From Tenggerimyces flavus (GTDB lineage Bacteria > Actinomycetota > Actinomycetes > Propionibacteriales > Actinopolymorphaceae), in the NCBI RefSeq assembly GCF_016907715.1, contig NZ_JAFBCM010000001.1:5394001-5458000 (forward strand): a stretch of DNA of 64,000 nt, written 5' to 3'. The first letter of the stretch is position 1. Each line of letters starts with the position of its first letter. Position numbers and translations under genes: made by a program. Positions 1-8,227 of the stretch are shown here, in pieces. Under the pieces are notes generated by a model. The model saw only the letters and a list, made by a program, of their open reading frames with translations. It was not told where the DNA came from and did not search any database.

Positions 1-1
1 C

Positions 2-1474
2 CGCCCGCACTACGTCTTCTGCTCCGGCAGCGGCTTCGGCATCCCGCACTGGGGCAACGGGAACGTCTACCACGAGGACGAGAACGGCAAGCCCTACTAC
101 GACTTCACGATCGTCGACCAGACGTACGACGCGATCGTGAACGCCGGCCACCACGTGCTCGTCGAGCTCGCGTTCACCCCGCGCGACCTGGTGCCGCCGG
201 AGGCCGAGGAGCTGAAGGTCGTGCCGAGCCCGACCGTCTACACCTCCTATGAGGCCGGCACCTGGGGCTACCCGCCGAAGGACTACGACAAGTGGGGCGG
301 CCTGATCGCGGCGACCGCCCAGCACTGCCTGGAACGCTACGCCGAGGAGGAGGTCACCGCCTGGCTGTGGGAGCTGTGGAACGAGCCCGACATCAACTAC
401 TGGCGCGGCACGTTGCAGCAGTTCAACGAGCTCTACTCGGTCACGGCGGCAGCCGTCCGCAGCGTGATCCCGAACGCGAAGGTAGGCGGCCCAACAGTCA
501 CCAGCGGCGGCCTGGAGTTCCTCAAGGGCTTCCTCGACTACACCTCGAGCCGGAACGAGCCGCTCGACTTCATCTCGTACCACACCAAGGGCAGCCGCTT
601 CCCGACCCGCGAGTACCTCCCGTTCGACAGCCCGCCGAGCGAGCAGGCGAGCCCGTCGTCGACGAAGATGCTGTACGACCTGCGCGAGTTCAACCGGGCC
701 ATCGCCACGTACGAGCAGTACCGCGATCTCCCTGCTGTGGTTGACGAATGCGATGCCGCCGTTCCCGCGCACTTCGGCCGCTACGACAACCGCAACTACG
801 AGTTCCAGAACACCGAGTACTACCCCGTGTTCCAGGTCAAACTGATGAAGAAGATCCTCGACCTGAACGCGAACGAGATCGTGCAGGTCCAGCGGGCGAC
901 CTCGTGGAGCTTCTACTTCGAGGCCGAGCGGTACTTCGAGGGCACCCGTTCGTTCATGACCGCGGGCCGGATCGAGAAGCCACTGCTGAACGCTTACCGC
1001 ATGCTCTCGCTGCTCGGCGGGGAACGCGTCGCGGCAAACTCCAACGTGGCTTGGGATCTCGGCGCGCTCGACGAGACCGACGGCAGTAGCATGCCGGAGG
1101 AAGTCGACGTTCTCGCCTCGCGCGACGACAACGGTGCGGTGGCCGCGCTGGTGTGGCGGCACACCGACGACCAGTACCAGACCAGCGAGCAGGAGACGAC
1201 GGTCGCGCTGACCGTACGCAACCTGCCGGGCCGCGGCTATCGCGTACGCCACTACCGCATCGACGCCGAGCACAGCAACGCCCATACCAGGTGGAAGGAA
1301 CTCGGCGAACCGCAAGATCCGACCGACGAGGAGCTCGCCCAGATCAAGGCGCGGCAGGGGCTCGAGGAGCTCGAACCCGCGCGCACGATCGAGGCGGACG
1401 AGGGACGCGTCCAGGTCGAGATCTCCCTTCCGCTGCCGGCGGCGTCGCTGCTGGTGCTGGAGCCCACCGACTGA
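2..1474 (+). CDS. Glycoside hydrolase family 39 (beta-xylosidase-like), 5' truncated by window edge
   Basis: The reading frame is open at the left edge, so the true start lies outside the window; the first internal start-like codon (GTG at 137) is not the real start. The protein resembles GH39 retaining glycosidases such as xylan 1,4-beta-xylosidase. It has the family acid/base motif WELWNEPD (the Glu of NEP, about residue 129 of the visible part), and VVDECD further on is a plausible nucleophile Glu. GH39 enzymes release xylose or related sugars from beta-linked oligosaccharides. No signal peptide can be judged because the N-terminus is missing. The gene lies 22 bp upstream of a sugar ABC importer, so it probably hydrolyses the oligosaccharide that this importer delivers. 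The exact substrate is inferred. Confidence 0.85.
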   Translation, partial: RPHYVFCSGSGFGIPHWGNGNVYHEDENGKPYYDFTIVDQTYDAIVNAGHHVLVELAFTPRDLVPPEAEELKVVPSPTVYTSYEAGTWGYPPKDYDKWGGLIAATAQHCLERYAEEEVTAWLWELWNEPDINYWRGTLQQFNELYSVTAAAVRSVIPNAKVGGPTVTSGGLEFLKGFLDYTSSRNEPLDFISYHTKGSRFPTREYLPFDSPPSEQASPSSTKMLYDLREFNRAIATYEQYRDLPAVVDECDAAVPAHFGRYDNRNYEFQNTEYYPVFQVKLMKKILDLNANEIVQVQRATSWSFYFEAERYFEGTRSFMTAGRIEKPLLNAYRMLSLLGGERVAANSNVAWDLGALDETDGSSMPEEVDVLASRDDNGAVAALVWRHTDDQYQTSEQETTVALTVRNLPGRGYRVRHYRIDAEHSNAHTRWKELGEPQDPTDEELAQIKARQGLEELEPARTIEADEGRVQVEISLPLPAASLLVLEPTD

Positions 1475-1496
1475 CTGCGAGGGGAGCGGGCGGGCC

Positions 1497-2489
1497 ATGT
1501 CGATCAGATCCGTACAGCTCACCCGGCGCGAGTCGAGGAACGCGAAGAACGCCAGGCGCGCCTCGACCGTCGACGAGCAGATGGTCGCGCCCGAGCGCGG
1601 GTGGAAGCGGACGACCTGGATCTGGCTCTTCCTGCTCCCGACCATAATCCTCTACGGCATCTACACGATCTACCCCATCATCGCGAGCTACTGGTACTCG
1701 CTGGTGGAGTGGAACGGGTTCGACTCCGAGCAGCGCTTCGTCGGAATCGCCAACTACCAGGCGGTGTTCGCCGATCCGTTCTTCTGGAACTCGTTCCGGA
1801 TCACGCTGCTGTTCATGCTGTTGGTGGTCCCGGCGCGAGTCCTGCTCAGCCTGCTGATGGCGATGGTGCTGAACTCCCCCAAGCTCCCGCTCGTCGGTGT
1901 GCTGCGGTCGGCGTTCTTCATCCCGGTGGTCACCACGACGGCGATCATCGGCGTGGTGATGCGGTTCGTCCTCGATCCGGCGAGCGGTCCGGTGAACGGC
2001 ATGCTGCAGCTGTTCGGTCTGGAAGGCGTCGACTTCCTCGGCGACCAGAAGACGGCGCTGCCCGTCGCGGCGGCGTTGTACGTCTGGAAGTTCTTCGGCA
2101 TCACGATGATCTACTGGCTGGCGGCGCTGCAGACGATCCCGCGGGACATCTACGAGGCCGCGCGGATCGACGGCGCGAACGTACGGCAGACGTTCCTGCA
2201 CATTACGCTGCCGTTGATGAAACCGTTCCTGATCATCATCACCGTGCTGACGATCGAGGAGACGTTCCACAACTTCGACCTGATGTACACGCTGACCGGC
2301 GGCGGTCCGTACTTCAACACCGAGATCATCGAGATCTACATCTACCGCTGGGCGTTCGCGGCCTCAATTCCCCAACTGGGACACGCGTCCGCGGCCGCGG
2401 TGTTCTTCGGCCTGCTGGTCGCCGTCTTCGGGGCCATCCAGCTCTGGGCGGTCTACGCCAGCCGGCGGATGCGGAGGGCGAACCCATGA
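1497..2489 (+). CDS. Sugar ABC transporter permease (MalF/UgpA type)
   Basis: This is a 330-residue inner-membrane permease of the carbohydrate uptake (CUT1) class. After a basic N-terminal tail of about 35 residues there are six hydrophobic segments. The EAA loop, which contacts the ATPase, is seen as IYEAARIDGANVRQTF around residues 218-233. The ATG at 1497 follows a purine-rich GAGGGGAG stretch; an internal ATG at 1581 is a less likely alternative. The stop overlaps the next permease start (ATGA), so the two subunits are probably made by coupled translation. No ATPase gene lies next to it. CUT1 importers often share an MsiK-type ATPase encoded elsewhere, which is the likely case here. Confidence 0.93.
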   Translation: MSIRSVQLTRRESRNAKNARRASTVDEQMVAPERGWKRTTWIWLFLLPTIILYGIYTIYPIIASYWYSLVEWNGFDSEQRFVGIANYQAVFADPFFWNSFRITLLFMLLVVPARVLLSLLMAMVLNSPKLPLVGVLRSAFFIPVVTTTAIIGVVMRFVLDPASGPVNGMLQLFGLEGVDFLGDQKTALPVAAALYVWKFFGITMIYWLAALQTIPRDIYEAARIDGANVRQTFLHITLPLMKPFLIIITVLTIEETFHNFDLMYTLTGGGPYFNTEIIEIYIYRWAFAASIPQLGHASAAAVFFGLLVAVFGAIQLWAVYASRRMRRANP

Positions 2490-3352
2490 CCCATGTCGCC
2501 GCGGTCACGCGTCCGAGGAGCCGGTTCCTGCGCCGGCTGCCGTGGTGGCTCGGCGCGGCGTTCCTGGTCGGTACGGCCGCGGTGTGGGTCTTCCCGTTCG
2601 TCTGGATGATCTCGGCGTCGCTCAAGGACAACCTGGAGATGTTCTCCGGCGGGCTCAACCTGCTGCCGGACACCCTCGTCTGGGAGAACTACGTCCGTGC
2701 GTGGAACGACGCGAACTTCGGCCGCTACCTGATCAACACCGTCGTCGTCACGGTCATCACGGTCGTGATCGTCACCGTGCGCTGCGCGACGTGCGGGTAT
2801 GTCCTGGCTCGCTACCGCTTCAAGGGCTCGAAGCTCTTCCTCGGCGTGCTGATCGCGACGCTGTTCGTGCCCACCGGCTACACGATCATCCCGGTCGTCA
2901 AGGTCTCCATGCAGCTCGGCCTGATCGACTCACTCGGCGGCATGATCCTGGCCCTGAGCGGCGCGGCGTACGTGTCCGCGATCCTGTTGTACTACGGCTA
3001 TTTCCGGCAGATCCCACGCGAGCTGGAAGAGGCCGCCGTGATCGACGGCGCGGGCTTCTTCCGGACGTTCTTCTCGGTGATGCTGCCGCTGGCGATGCCG
3101 GTCACCGCGACCGTGGCGATCCTGACGTTCATCACGACCTGGAACTCGTTCTTCCTGCCGTTGGTGTTCTCGTTCAGCCGCCCGGAGATCCGGACCGTCA
3201 GCGTCGGCATGCAGGCGTTCGTCGGCGAGACCGCGACGGACTGGACGGGAATGGCCGCGGCGGGCGTGATCTCGATCCTGCCGGTCGTCGCGGTTTTCGT
3301 CTTCATGCAGCGCTACTTCATGGAGGGCATCTCGGGGGCGGTGAAGTCCTAG
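2486..3352 (+). CDS. Sugar ABC transporter permease (MalG/UgpE type)
   Basis: A 288-residue second permease of the same CUT1 importer. The ATG at 2486 overlaps the previous stop by 4 nt, which fixes the start; the longer open frame upstream only shadows the first permease. Six membrane segments are visible, beginning with WWLGAAFLVGTAAVWVFPF. The EAA motif reads LEEAAVIDGAGFFRTFFSVMLP around residues 180-201 and is the cytoplasmic contact with the ATPase. With the preceding permease it forms the heterodimeric membrane channel, fed by the lipoprotein encoded 33 bp downstream. Confidence 0.94.
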   Translation: MTHVAAVTRPRSRFLRRLPWWLGAAFLVGTAAVWVFPFVWMISASLKDNLEMFSGGLNLLPDTLVWENYVRAWNDANFGRYLINTVVVTVITVVIVTVRCATCGYVLARYRFKGSKLFLGVLIATLFVPTGYTIIPVVKVSMQLGLIDSLGGMILALSGAAYVSAILLYYGYFRQIPRELEEAAVIDGAGFFRTFFSVMLPLAMPVTATVAILTFITTWNSFFLPLVFSFSRPEIRTVSVGMQAFVGETATDWTGMAAAGVISILPVVAVFVFMQRYFMEGISGAVKS

Positions 3353-3384
3353 CTCAATTTCCACCTTCAAGGATGGAGTCGATC

Positions 3385-4854
3385 ATGACTGCCTCGAAAA
3401 GACTGACTCGCCGCGGCTTGCTTGGCGCCTCGGCACTGGCTGTCGCGGGGATCGCTGCCGGCTGCGGCGGCTCGAGCGGGTCGGGTGGTTCCGGCAGCGC
3501 GGGTGGCGGCTCGGGCGGCGGCGGCGCTTCCGGTGGCGTCGACTGGTGGGACCACTTCAGCTCGTTCCAGAAGCTGCACGACGAGTGGGCTTCGAAGCAG
3601 TCGACGGCGCTGGGCAAGAAGGTCGTGCACACGTACTACGACGCGTCCAAGGCGCAACAGGCGTTCCAGCTGGCGCATCAGGCGAAGAAGATGCCGGACG
3701 TCTACTCGAACATCATCGGCCTGCCGCTGTCCGCACTGGTGAGCGGCAAGTGGGTGCGCGAACTGACGCTGTCCTCGGAGGCGACGGCGAAGATCCCGCC
3801 GGACATCCTCACCGACGGGATCACGACGCTGGAGAAGAAGCAGTACGGGTTCCCGCTGTTCAGCTACCAGCAGAGCTCGACCCTGGTGTGGTTGAACAAG
3901 GAGCACTTCGAGAAGGCTGGGCTCGATCCGGACTCGCCGCCGGGCGACTACGTGGCGTTCAAGGAAGCCTGCGGGGCCCTGAAGGACGCCGGCGTGCAGC
4001 CGATGACGCTCGCGATGGGCGCCGACGGTGGTCGGATCCGCGACCAGATCGACGACCTGGCGCAGACCGCGGGGTTCCCCGGCTACCAGGGGCTGAAGTT
4101 CACGACGGGCGAGTACGCGTACCACGACGACGCGTACGTGACCGTGATCGAGTTCTTCAAGGACCTCTGGGACGCGAAGCTGATGTTGCCGGGCTCGAAC
4201 AACTTCGGCGTCGTGGACGCGCGGACCCGGTACGCGGCCGGCCAGGTGGGGATGTTCATCGACGGCATCTGGTGCGCGGGCGGCTCGAAGGCGCTCGTCC
4301 CGGAGTCGGTCGACCGGATCGGGTCGGGGCCGTTGTTGAAGCCGACGGCCAGCACGTCGTCGTTCGCCTATCGAGGTCGCCCGGGCGCGACCTGGTTCGT
4401 GGCGGCGGACAGCGCGGACCCGGAGGCGGCGACGAAGCTGCTGGAGTCGTTCATGGACGACGAGTACCAGAAGGGCATGATCGCGGCGATGGACCAGCCG
4501 CCGCTGAACCTCGACCTGGTGGAGAGCTCGGACGCGATCGACGCGTACAAGAAGGCGGTGACGTTCTGCAAGGAGAACGTTTTCCTGATGCCGCAGGCGA
4601 TCGTGAAGAACCCCGCGGTCGCGGCGGTCGACGCGCAGCGCAAGCCGATCACGCCGCACGTGGGCAACATCCTGCAGGGCTACCTGGGTGGGTCGATCAA
4701 GGACCTGCGCGCGGCGCTGCAGAAGCTGAGCGACGCTTCGGAGGCCGACCGCGAGCAGGCGATGACGAAGGCCAAAGGCTCGGGGGCCGAGGTGTCGGAG
4801 GACGACTACATCTTCAGCGACTGGAAGCCAGGCGCCGACTACCAAGCCAGCTGA
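3385..4854 (+). CDS. Sugar ABC transporter substrate-binding lipoprotein, TAT-exported
   Basis: An extracellular solute-binding protein family 1 member of about 489 residues. The N-terminus MTASKRLTRRGLLGASALAV has a twin-arginine motif and ends in a lipobox (AAGC), so the protein should be exported folded and anchored to the membrane by the Cys. A Gly/Ser-rich linker follows. I chose the ATG at 3385 because AAGGA at 3369-3373 sits at ribosome-binding distance; the in-frame ATG at 3373 overlaps that site. The protein captures a sugar or oligosaccharide for the two permeases upstream. Its place behind a GH39 gene suggests a xylo- or related oligosaccharide, but the ligand cannot be read from the sequence. 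Confidence 0.92.
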   Translation: MTASKRLTRRGLLGASALAVAGIAAGCGGSSGSGGSGSAGGGSGGGGASGGVDWWDHFSSFQKLHDEWASKQSTALGKKVVHTYYDASKAQQAFQLAHQAKKMPDVYSNIIGLPLSALVSGKWVRELTLSSEATAKIPPDILTDGITTLEKKQYGFPLFSYQQSSTLVWLNKEHFEKAGLDPDSPPGDYVAFKEACGALKDAGVQPMTLAMGADGGRIRDQIDDLAQTAGFPGYQGLKFTTGEYAYHDDAYVTVIEFFKDLWDAKLMLPGSNNFGVVDARTRYAAGQVGMFIDGIWCAGGSKALVPESVDRIGSGPLLKPTASTSSFAYRGRPGATWFVAADSADPEAATKLLESFMDDEYQKGMIAAMDQPPLNLDLVESSDAIDAYKKAVTFCKENVFLMPQAIVKNPAVAAVDAQRKPITPHVGNILQGYLGGSIKDLRAALQKLSDASEADREQAMTKAKGSGAEVSEDDYIFSDWKPGADYQAS

Positions 4855-5003
4855 CCCCAGGTTCGTTTCGAACCACCCGGCTTCATCTGAACCACAAGAG
4901 ACCGGGGGCTCCACAAGCAACCCAAGCACGGCAACAAACAGGAACCGCAAACAGACCTAGCCCGGGCACCCGTTCCCGGAGGCGGGGGCGGCGCGTTAGA
5001 AAC

Positions 5004-5059
5004 TGGTGGCCGGGGCGAGTCAAGGTCGAAGATCGCGAAGCGCCCCGGACCGGCCACCA
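5004..5059. terminator. Long imperfect hairpin downstream of the ABC operon
   Basis: TGGTGGCCGGGGCG (5004-5017) is matched by CGCCCCGGACCGGCCACCA (5041-5059) as an inverted repeat with a small internal bulge. The stem is very GC-rich, encloses about 23 nt and has no T-tract. It lies 150 bp after the lipoprotein stop and could end transcription of the importer operon or stabilise its 3' end. The role is inferred from position only. Confidence 0.4.
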
Positions 5060-5161
5060 CACTCGACCGCCGCAACAGCCCACGGACAGCACCACCTCGA
5101 GAAGAGCTTCGCCAAGAAGAGCCCGAGCCGCACCACCCGCAACACTCCGCGGACCCATTGC

Positions 5162-5208
5162 ATGAAGGGCACCTTCATACAAACCTATTGGATGAAGGTG
5201 CCCTTCAT
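5162..5208. repeat. Palindromic repeat R2, full copy
   Basis: Two 17-bp units, ATGAAGGGCACCTTCAT (5162-5178) and its reverse complement ATGAAGGTGCCCTTCAT (5192-5208), enclose a loop containing AACCTAT. Each unit is also nearly self-complementary, and each is followed by CATACAAAC. Another full copy lies at 42530-42576 in opposite orientation and a half copy at 15784-15808. The loop and the GGGCACC...GGTGCCC core are shared with repeat R3. It is untranslated here. Confidence 0.85.
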
Positions 5209-5256
5209 ACAAACGTGTCGGGGTAGCTGGTGCGGGTGGCATGGCGAGGTCTGGCT

Positions 5257-5307
5257 GGGTCGGGGGCACCCCGGTCCGAACCTATGGGACCAGGGTGCCC
5301 CTCACCC
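5257..5307. repeat. Palindromic repeat R3, intergenic copy
   Basis: Left arm GGGTCGGGGGCACCC (5257-5271) pairs with right arm GGGTGCCCCTCACCC (5293-5307), with two mismatches. The loop contains CCGAACCTATGGGACC. The same unit occurs twice, in frame, inside the NRPS gene at about 58579-58632 and 58663-58716. Here it lies in non-coding DNA between repeats R2 and R1. Confidence 0.85.
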
Positions 5308-5326
5308 AAACCCCCGCCACCGACCC

Positions 5327-5402
5327 GTGATCATGTACGTGATCATGAAGGCAAACCCGGCGTATACGACCAGTTCGGCTTCATGATCACGTTCATGATC
5401 AC
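5327..5402. repeat. Palindromic repeat R1, copy 1
   Basis: A 24-bp arm at 5327-5350, beginning GTGATCATGTACGTGATC, is matched by its near-perfect inverse at 5379-5402. The 28-nt loop includes the palindrome CGTATACG. Copies 2 and 3 are at 15844-15918 and 21676-21750; the arms are almost invariant and the loop is partly conserved. As RNA it would form a very stable hairpin. This copy lies 45 bp upstream of the ferric reductase gene. Confidence 0.88.
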
Positions 5403-5446
5403 GGCGCGTTGAGCGCACCTGGCGGGTGGGCGGTAGGTTCGGGCGG

Positions 5447-6079
5447 GTGGAGGTGTTCGCGGAGCTTGCCGCCGTTGGCGAGTACTTCGCCGTGGACGTC
5501 GGGCCCTCCGACGCTCCCCCGCTGGCCGAGCTGTACGCCGGGGGGCGGGAGCTCGACGCGCGCATCGAGCGGGTGTGCGCGCAACTCGGCACGGACGAGC
5601 GGCGGGTCGGAGCGTCGATCTGGTTCCAGGGGCTCGCCGCGCGGCTCTGGTCTCCCGTCGTCGGGGCCGCCGCGCTCGGCCTCGACGTTCCCGCGATAGA
5701 TCCCGCCACCACACGCTGGGACGGCGGAAGGCTCCAACTCGCCAATCCCACAACGGGTGGCAAGCCGAGCGACGTCCTCGATCACCACCTCGAGCCGCTC
5801 GTCGCCACCATCAAGCACACCACCAACATCTCCGCCAAGCTCCTCTGGGGCAACGCCGCCTCCGCCCTCGCCGGCACCGTCAAGGTCCTCTTGACGGCCA
5901 GGCCGAACGCCAACACCGAGCCCAGAGACCAGCTCCTGCAGGACGAACGCCTCGCCGGCGCCGGGCACTTCGGAGAGCCCGGTGCCGGCTTCCGGCGTAC
6001 GACCTGCTGCCTGTTCTACCGCGTTCCTAACGGAGGGCTGTGCGGGGACTGCGTTCTCGTAGACCGACCACCGCGATGA
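5447..6079 (+). CDS. FhuF-family ferric siderophore reductase
   Basis: A protein of about 210 residues whose C-terminus ends in TTCCLFYRVPNGGLCGDC, the CC-x10-C-x2-C motif that binds the [2Fe-2S] cluster in FhuF-type ferric reductases. The N-terminal two-thirds match the family helical domain (a GASIWFQGLAARLWSPV region). Such enzymes act in the cytoplasm and reduce Fe(III) in imported hydroxamate siderophores so that the iron is released. The start is uncertain: GTG at 5447 or GTG at 5426 are both possible and neither has a strong ribosome-binding site. The 3' end overlaps the convergent MFS gene by 53 bp. It fits functionally with the siderophore locus at the right end of the window. Confidence 0.85.
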   Translation: MEVFAELAAVGEYFAVDVGPSDAPPLAELYAGGRELDARIERVCAQLGTDERRVGASIWFQGLAARLWSPVVGAAALGLDVPAIDPATTRWDGGRLQLANPTTGGKPSDVLDHHLEPLVATIKHTTNISAKLLWGNAASALAGTVKVLLTARPNANTEPRDQLLQDERLAGAGHFGEPGAGFRRTTCCLFYRVPNGGLCGDCVLVDRPPR

Positions 6080-7487
6080 CCAACGCCGTAAGGGCGAACG
6101 CCACGCTGACAGTGAAGCCGGTCGCCATCCCCGCCGCCTGAGCCGCGTGCGAGACCGTCGCGGCGTGCGCGGTCACGTTCCCGTACACGGTCACCAGCAC
6201 CGACAGGCCCACGGCCGCGCCCACCTGCTGCATCGTCTGCAGCAGCCCCGACGCCGCGCCGGACTCGTCCGGGCGCAGGCCGGACAGGAACGTCACGTTC
6301 ACCGGCAGGAACGTCATGCTCGCGCCCACCGACAGCATGACCAGCGGCCCCACCAGGTTGAGGTCGTAGCGCGTCGTGGCGGAGATCTGCGTGAGCCACA
6401 GCACCGCCGCGACCATCAGCACGAGGCCCACGATCAGCATCCGCCGCGCGCCCAGCTGCTCCATGATCCGCGAGGTGAACCGCGACATCAGGAACATCGT
6501 CACCGCGAACGGCATGAACGCCAGCCCCGCGAGCAACGGCGACAACCCGAGGAAAGTCTGCATGAACAGGGTCAGGAAGTAGAAGATCCCGAACATCGTC
6601 GCAGGCACCATCAGCATGATCAGCAACGCGCTCGTCCGACGCCGGGAGGCGAACAGCCCGAGCGGCATCAACGGCTGCCGTGCCCGCGCCTCCAGCAGAA
6701 CGAACGTCACCAGCAACACCACCGCCAGCGCGAGACTGCCGAGGGCGATGCCGTCGTTCCAACCGCCCTCGGCCGTACGGATGAACCCGTACACCAACGA
6801 CGTCATGCCCAGCGTCGCCGTCACCGCGCCGGCGAGATCGAACCGCCCCGGACTGCGCGGCGACTCCTCGAGGAACCGCGGCGCGAGGATCGCGACCGCG
6901 ACCCCGATCGGTACGGTCACGAAGAACACCCAACGCCAGGAGCTCAGCCCGGTCAGCAGACCGCCGGCGATCATGCCGATCGCCAGGCCAGAGCTCGCGA
7001 CGGCGGCGAACATCGACAACGCGCGACTCCGCGCAGGGCCTTCGGAGAAGTTCGTGACGATCAGGGCCAACGTGCTCGGGCCGGCGATCGCGGCGCCGAC
7101 GCCTTGCAGGGCGCGAGCCACCAGCAGCATTTCCGCCGACGTCGAGAGGCCGCCGAGGAACGAGGCGGCGGTGAAGAGGATGACACCGGCGACGAACACC
7201 CGCCGCCGGCCGAGGATGTCGCCGGCGCGGCCGCCGAGGAGCAGCAGGCCGCCGAAGGCGAGCGTGTAGGCGTTCAGGACCCACGACAGTGACGCGTTCG
7301 AGAAGCCGAGGTCGGTCTGGATGTGCGGCAGCGCGATCGTGACGATGCTCGCGTCGAGGATGTAGATCAGCGCCCACGACAGCAGGATCGCGAGGGTGAT
7401 GCCCGGACGTTTGAGCAGCGGGGAATTGCCGTCCGGGGTCGTACTGTTCAACGAGTCAGGGCGCGACACGACGGTCCGCTCGGACAT
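6027..7487 (-). CDS. MFS multidrug exporter, DHA2 (EmrB/QacA) family
   Basis: A 486-residue protein with about 14 hydrophobic segments, as expected for DHA2 drug:proton antiporters. Family features include LDASIVTIALPHIQTDLG in the first helix (motif D1), the GRAGDILGRRRVF loop (motif A) and SLAIGMIAGGLLTGLSSWRW (motif C region). It should export small toxic molecules or a metabolite from the cytoplasm. It is divergent from a TetR gene, with a perfect inverted repeat between them, so it is very probably repressed by that regulator. The 3' end overlaps the FhuF-like gene on the other strand. Confidence 0.93.
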   Translation of the reverse strand: MSERTVVSRPDSLNSTTPDGNSPLLKRPGITLAILLSWALIYILDASIVTIALPHIQTDLGFSNASLSWVLNAYTLAFGGLLLLGGRAGDILGRRRVFVAGVILFTAASFLGGLSTSAEMLLVARALQGVGAAIAGPSTLALIVTNFSEGPARSRALSMFAAVASSGLAIGMIAGGLLTGLSSWRWVFFVTVPIGVAVAILAPRFLEESPRSPGRFDLAGAVTATLGMTSLVYGFIRTAEGGWNDGIALGSLALAVVLLVTFVLLEARARQPLMPLGLFASRRRTSALLIMLMVPATMFGIFYFLTLFMQTFLGLSPLLAGLAFMPFAVTMFLMSRFTSRIMEQLGARRMLIVGLVLMVAAVLWLTQISATTRYDLNLVGPLVMLSVGASMTFLPVNVTFLSGLRPDESGAASGLLQTMQQVGAAVGLSVLVTVYGNVTAHAATVSHAAQAAGMATGFTVSVAFALTALVIAVVGLRERSPRTALR

Positions 7488-7576
7488 GGGACTCCTTCGT
7501 ACGGATAATGCTGGGTAGAGGGGTTCGCGGCCGCAGACCCTAAGCGGGGACAGTCCCCGGTTCTACGATGTACGAT

Positions 7577-7593
7577 ACGGAGACAATCTCCGT
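7577..7593. promoter_or_regulatory. Candidate TetR operator between exporter and regulator
   Basis: ACGGAGA-CAA-TCTCCGT is a perfect 7-bp inverted repeat with a 3-nt spacer. It lies in the 131-bp divergent gap between the MFS exporter (start 7487) and the TetR gene (start 7619). Its size and position are typical of TetR-family operators controlling both genes. The direct binding partner is inferred. Confidence 0.7.
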
Positions 7594-7618
7594 TTTGGCA
7601 AGTAAAGGAACGGTCAAC

Positions 7619-8170
7619 ATGCGCGCCGACGCGAGGCGCAACTACGACCGCCTGCTCGAGGTGGCGAAGGAGTCGTTCGCCGAGCACGGTCCGGAGGCGT
7701 CGCTGGACGACATCGCCAAGCGGTCCGGCGTGGGTTCGGGCACGCTCTACCGGCATTTCCCGACGCGGCTGGCGCTGCAGGAGGCGGTGTACCGGAACGA
7801 GGTCGAGGCGATCTGCGCCCGCGGCCAGGAGCTGATCTCGACCGAGCCACCGGAGCGCGCTTTCTTCAGCTGGCTCAGGCTGTTCGTCCGGCACGCGATC
7901 GGCAAGCGCGGCCTCGCGATGGCGTTGAAGCGCACGTTGGACATGGACTCGGAGCTGTTCTCGTACTGCCACCAGGCGATCCGTGAGGTCGCCGGTCAGC
8001 TGCTGACGAACGCCCAGCAGGCTGGCACCGCCCGCACCGACCTGTCCGTCCCCGACGTCCTCCGCCTGGTGAGCGGCGTCGCCCTCACCTGCTCGGAAGC
8101 CTCCGTCAGCGACGGCGAGGCCGACCGGCTGCTCGACTTCCTCCTCGACGCGATGCGCCCAAGGACCTAA
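7619..8170 (+). CDS. TetR-family transcriptional regulator of the adjacent exporter
   Basis: A 183-residue TetR repressor. The N-terminal helix-turn-helix reads EASLDDIAKRSGVGSGTLYRHFPTR; the C-terminal ligand-binding domain is less conserved. I place the start at ATG 7619 because AAAGGAA (7604-7610) lies 8 nt upstream. The longer frame from 7568 would run through the operator at 7577-7593. It presumably represses the divergent exporter gene and its own gene, with release by the exported compound. Confidence 0.9.
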   Translation: MRADARRNYDRLLEVAKESFAEHGPEASLDDIAKRSGVGSGTLYRHFPTRLALQEAVYRNEVEAICARGQELISTEPPERAFFSWLRLFVRHAIGKRGLAMALKRTLDMDSELFSYCHQAIREVAGQLLTNAQQAGTARTDLSVPDVLRLVSGVALTCSEASVSDGEADRLLDFLLDAMRPRT

Positions 8171-8227
8171 GGACCTAGGCCGCAAGCCCGATGTGCTCGC
8201 CGCAGGCGGTGCCTAGGGTGAGCAGTC

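Larger units (their letters stand above)
4855..5446. other. 592-bp gene-free region holding a hairpin and repeats R2, R3 and R1 in a row
   Basis: No convincing coding frame is present: the small open frames lack homology-like patterns and run through the repeats. The stretch holds the GC-rich hairpin at 5004-5059 and then one copy each of three palindromic repeat types within 240 bp. It separates the sugar importer operon from the FhuF-like gene, both on the + strand. No clear promoter was recognised for the downstream gene. Confidence 0.7.

Noticed and set aside
5230-5412. Short frames running through the repeats at 5.2-5.4 kb
   Set aside because: Their peptides are only translations of R2, R3 and R1, with no ribosome-binding site and no family pattern. 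The region is better read as non-coding.
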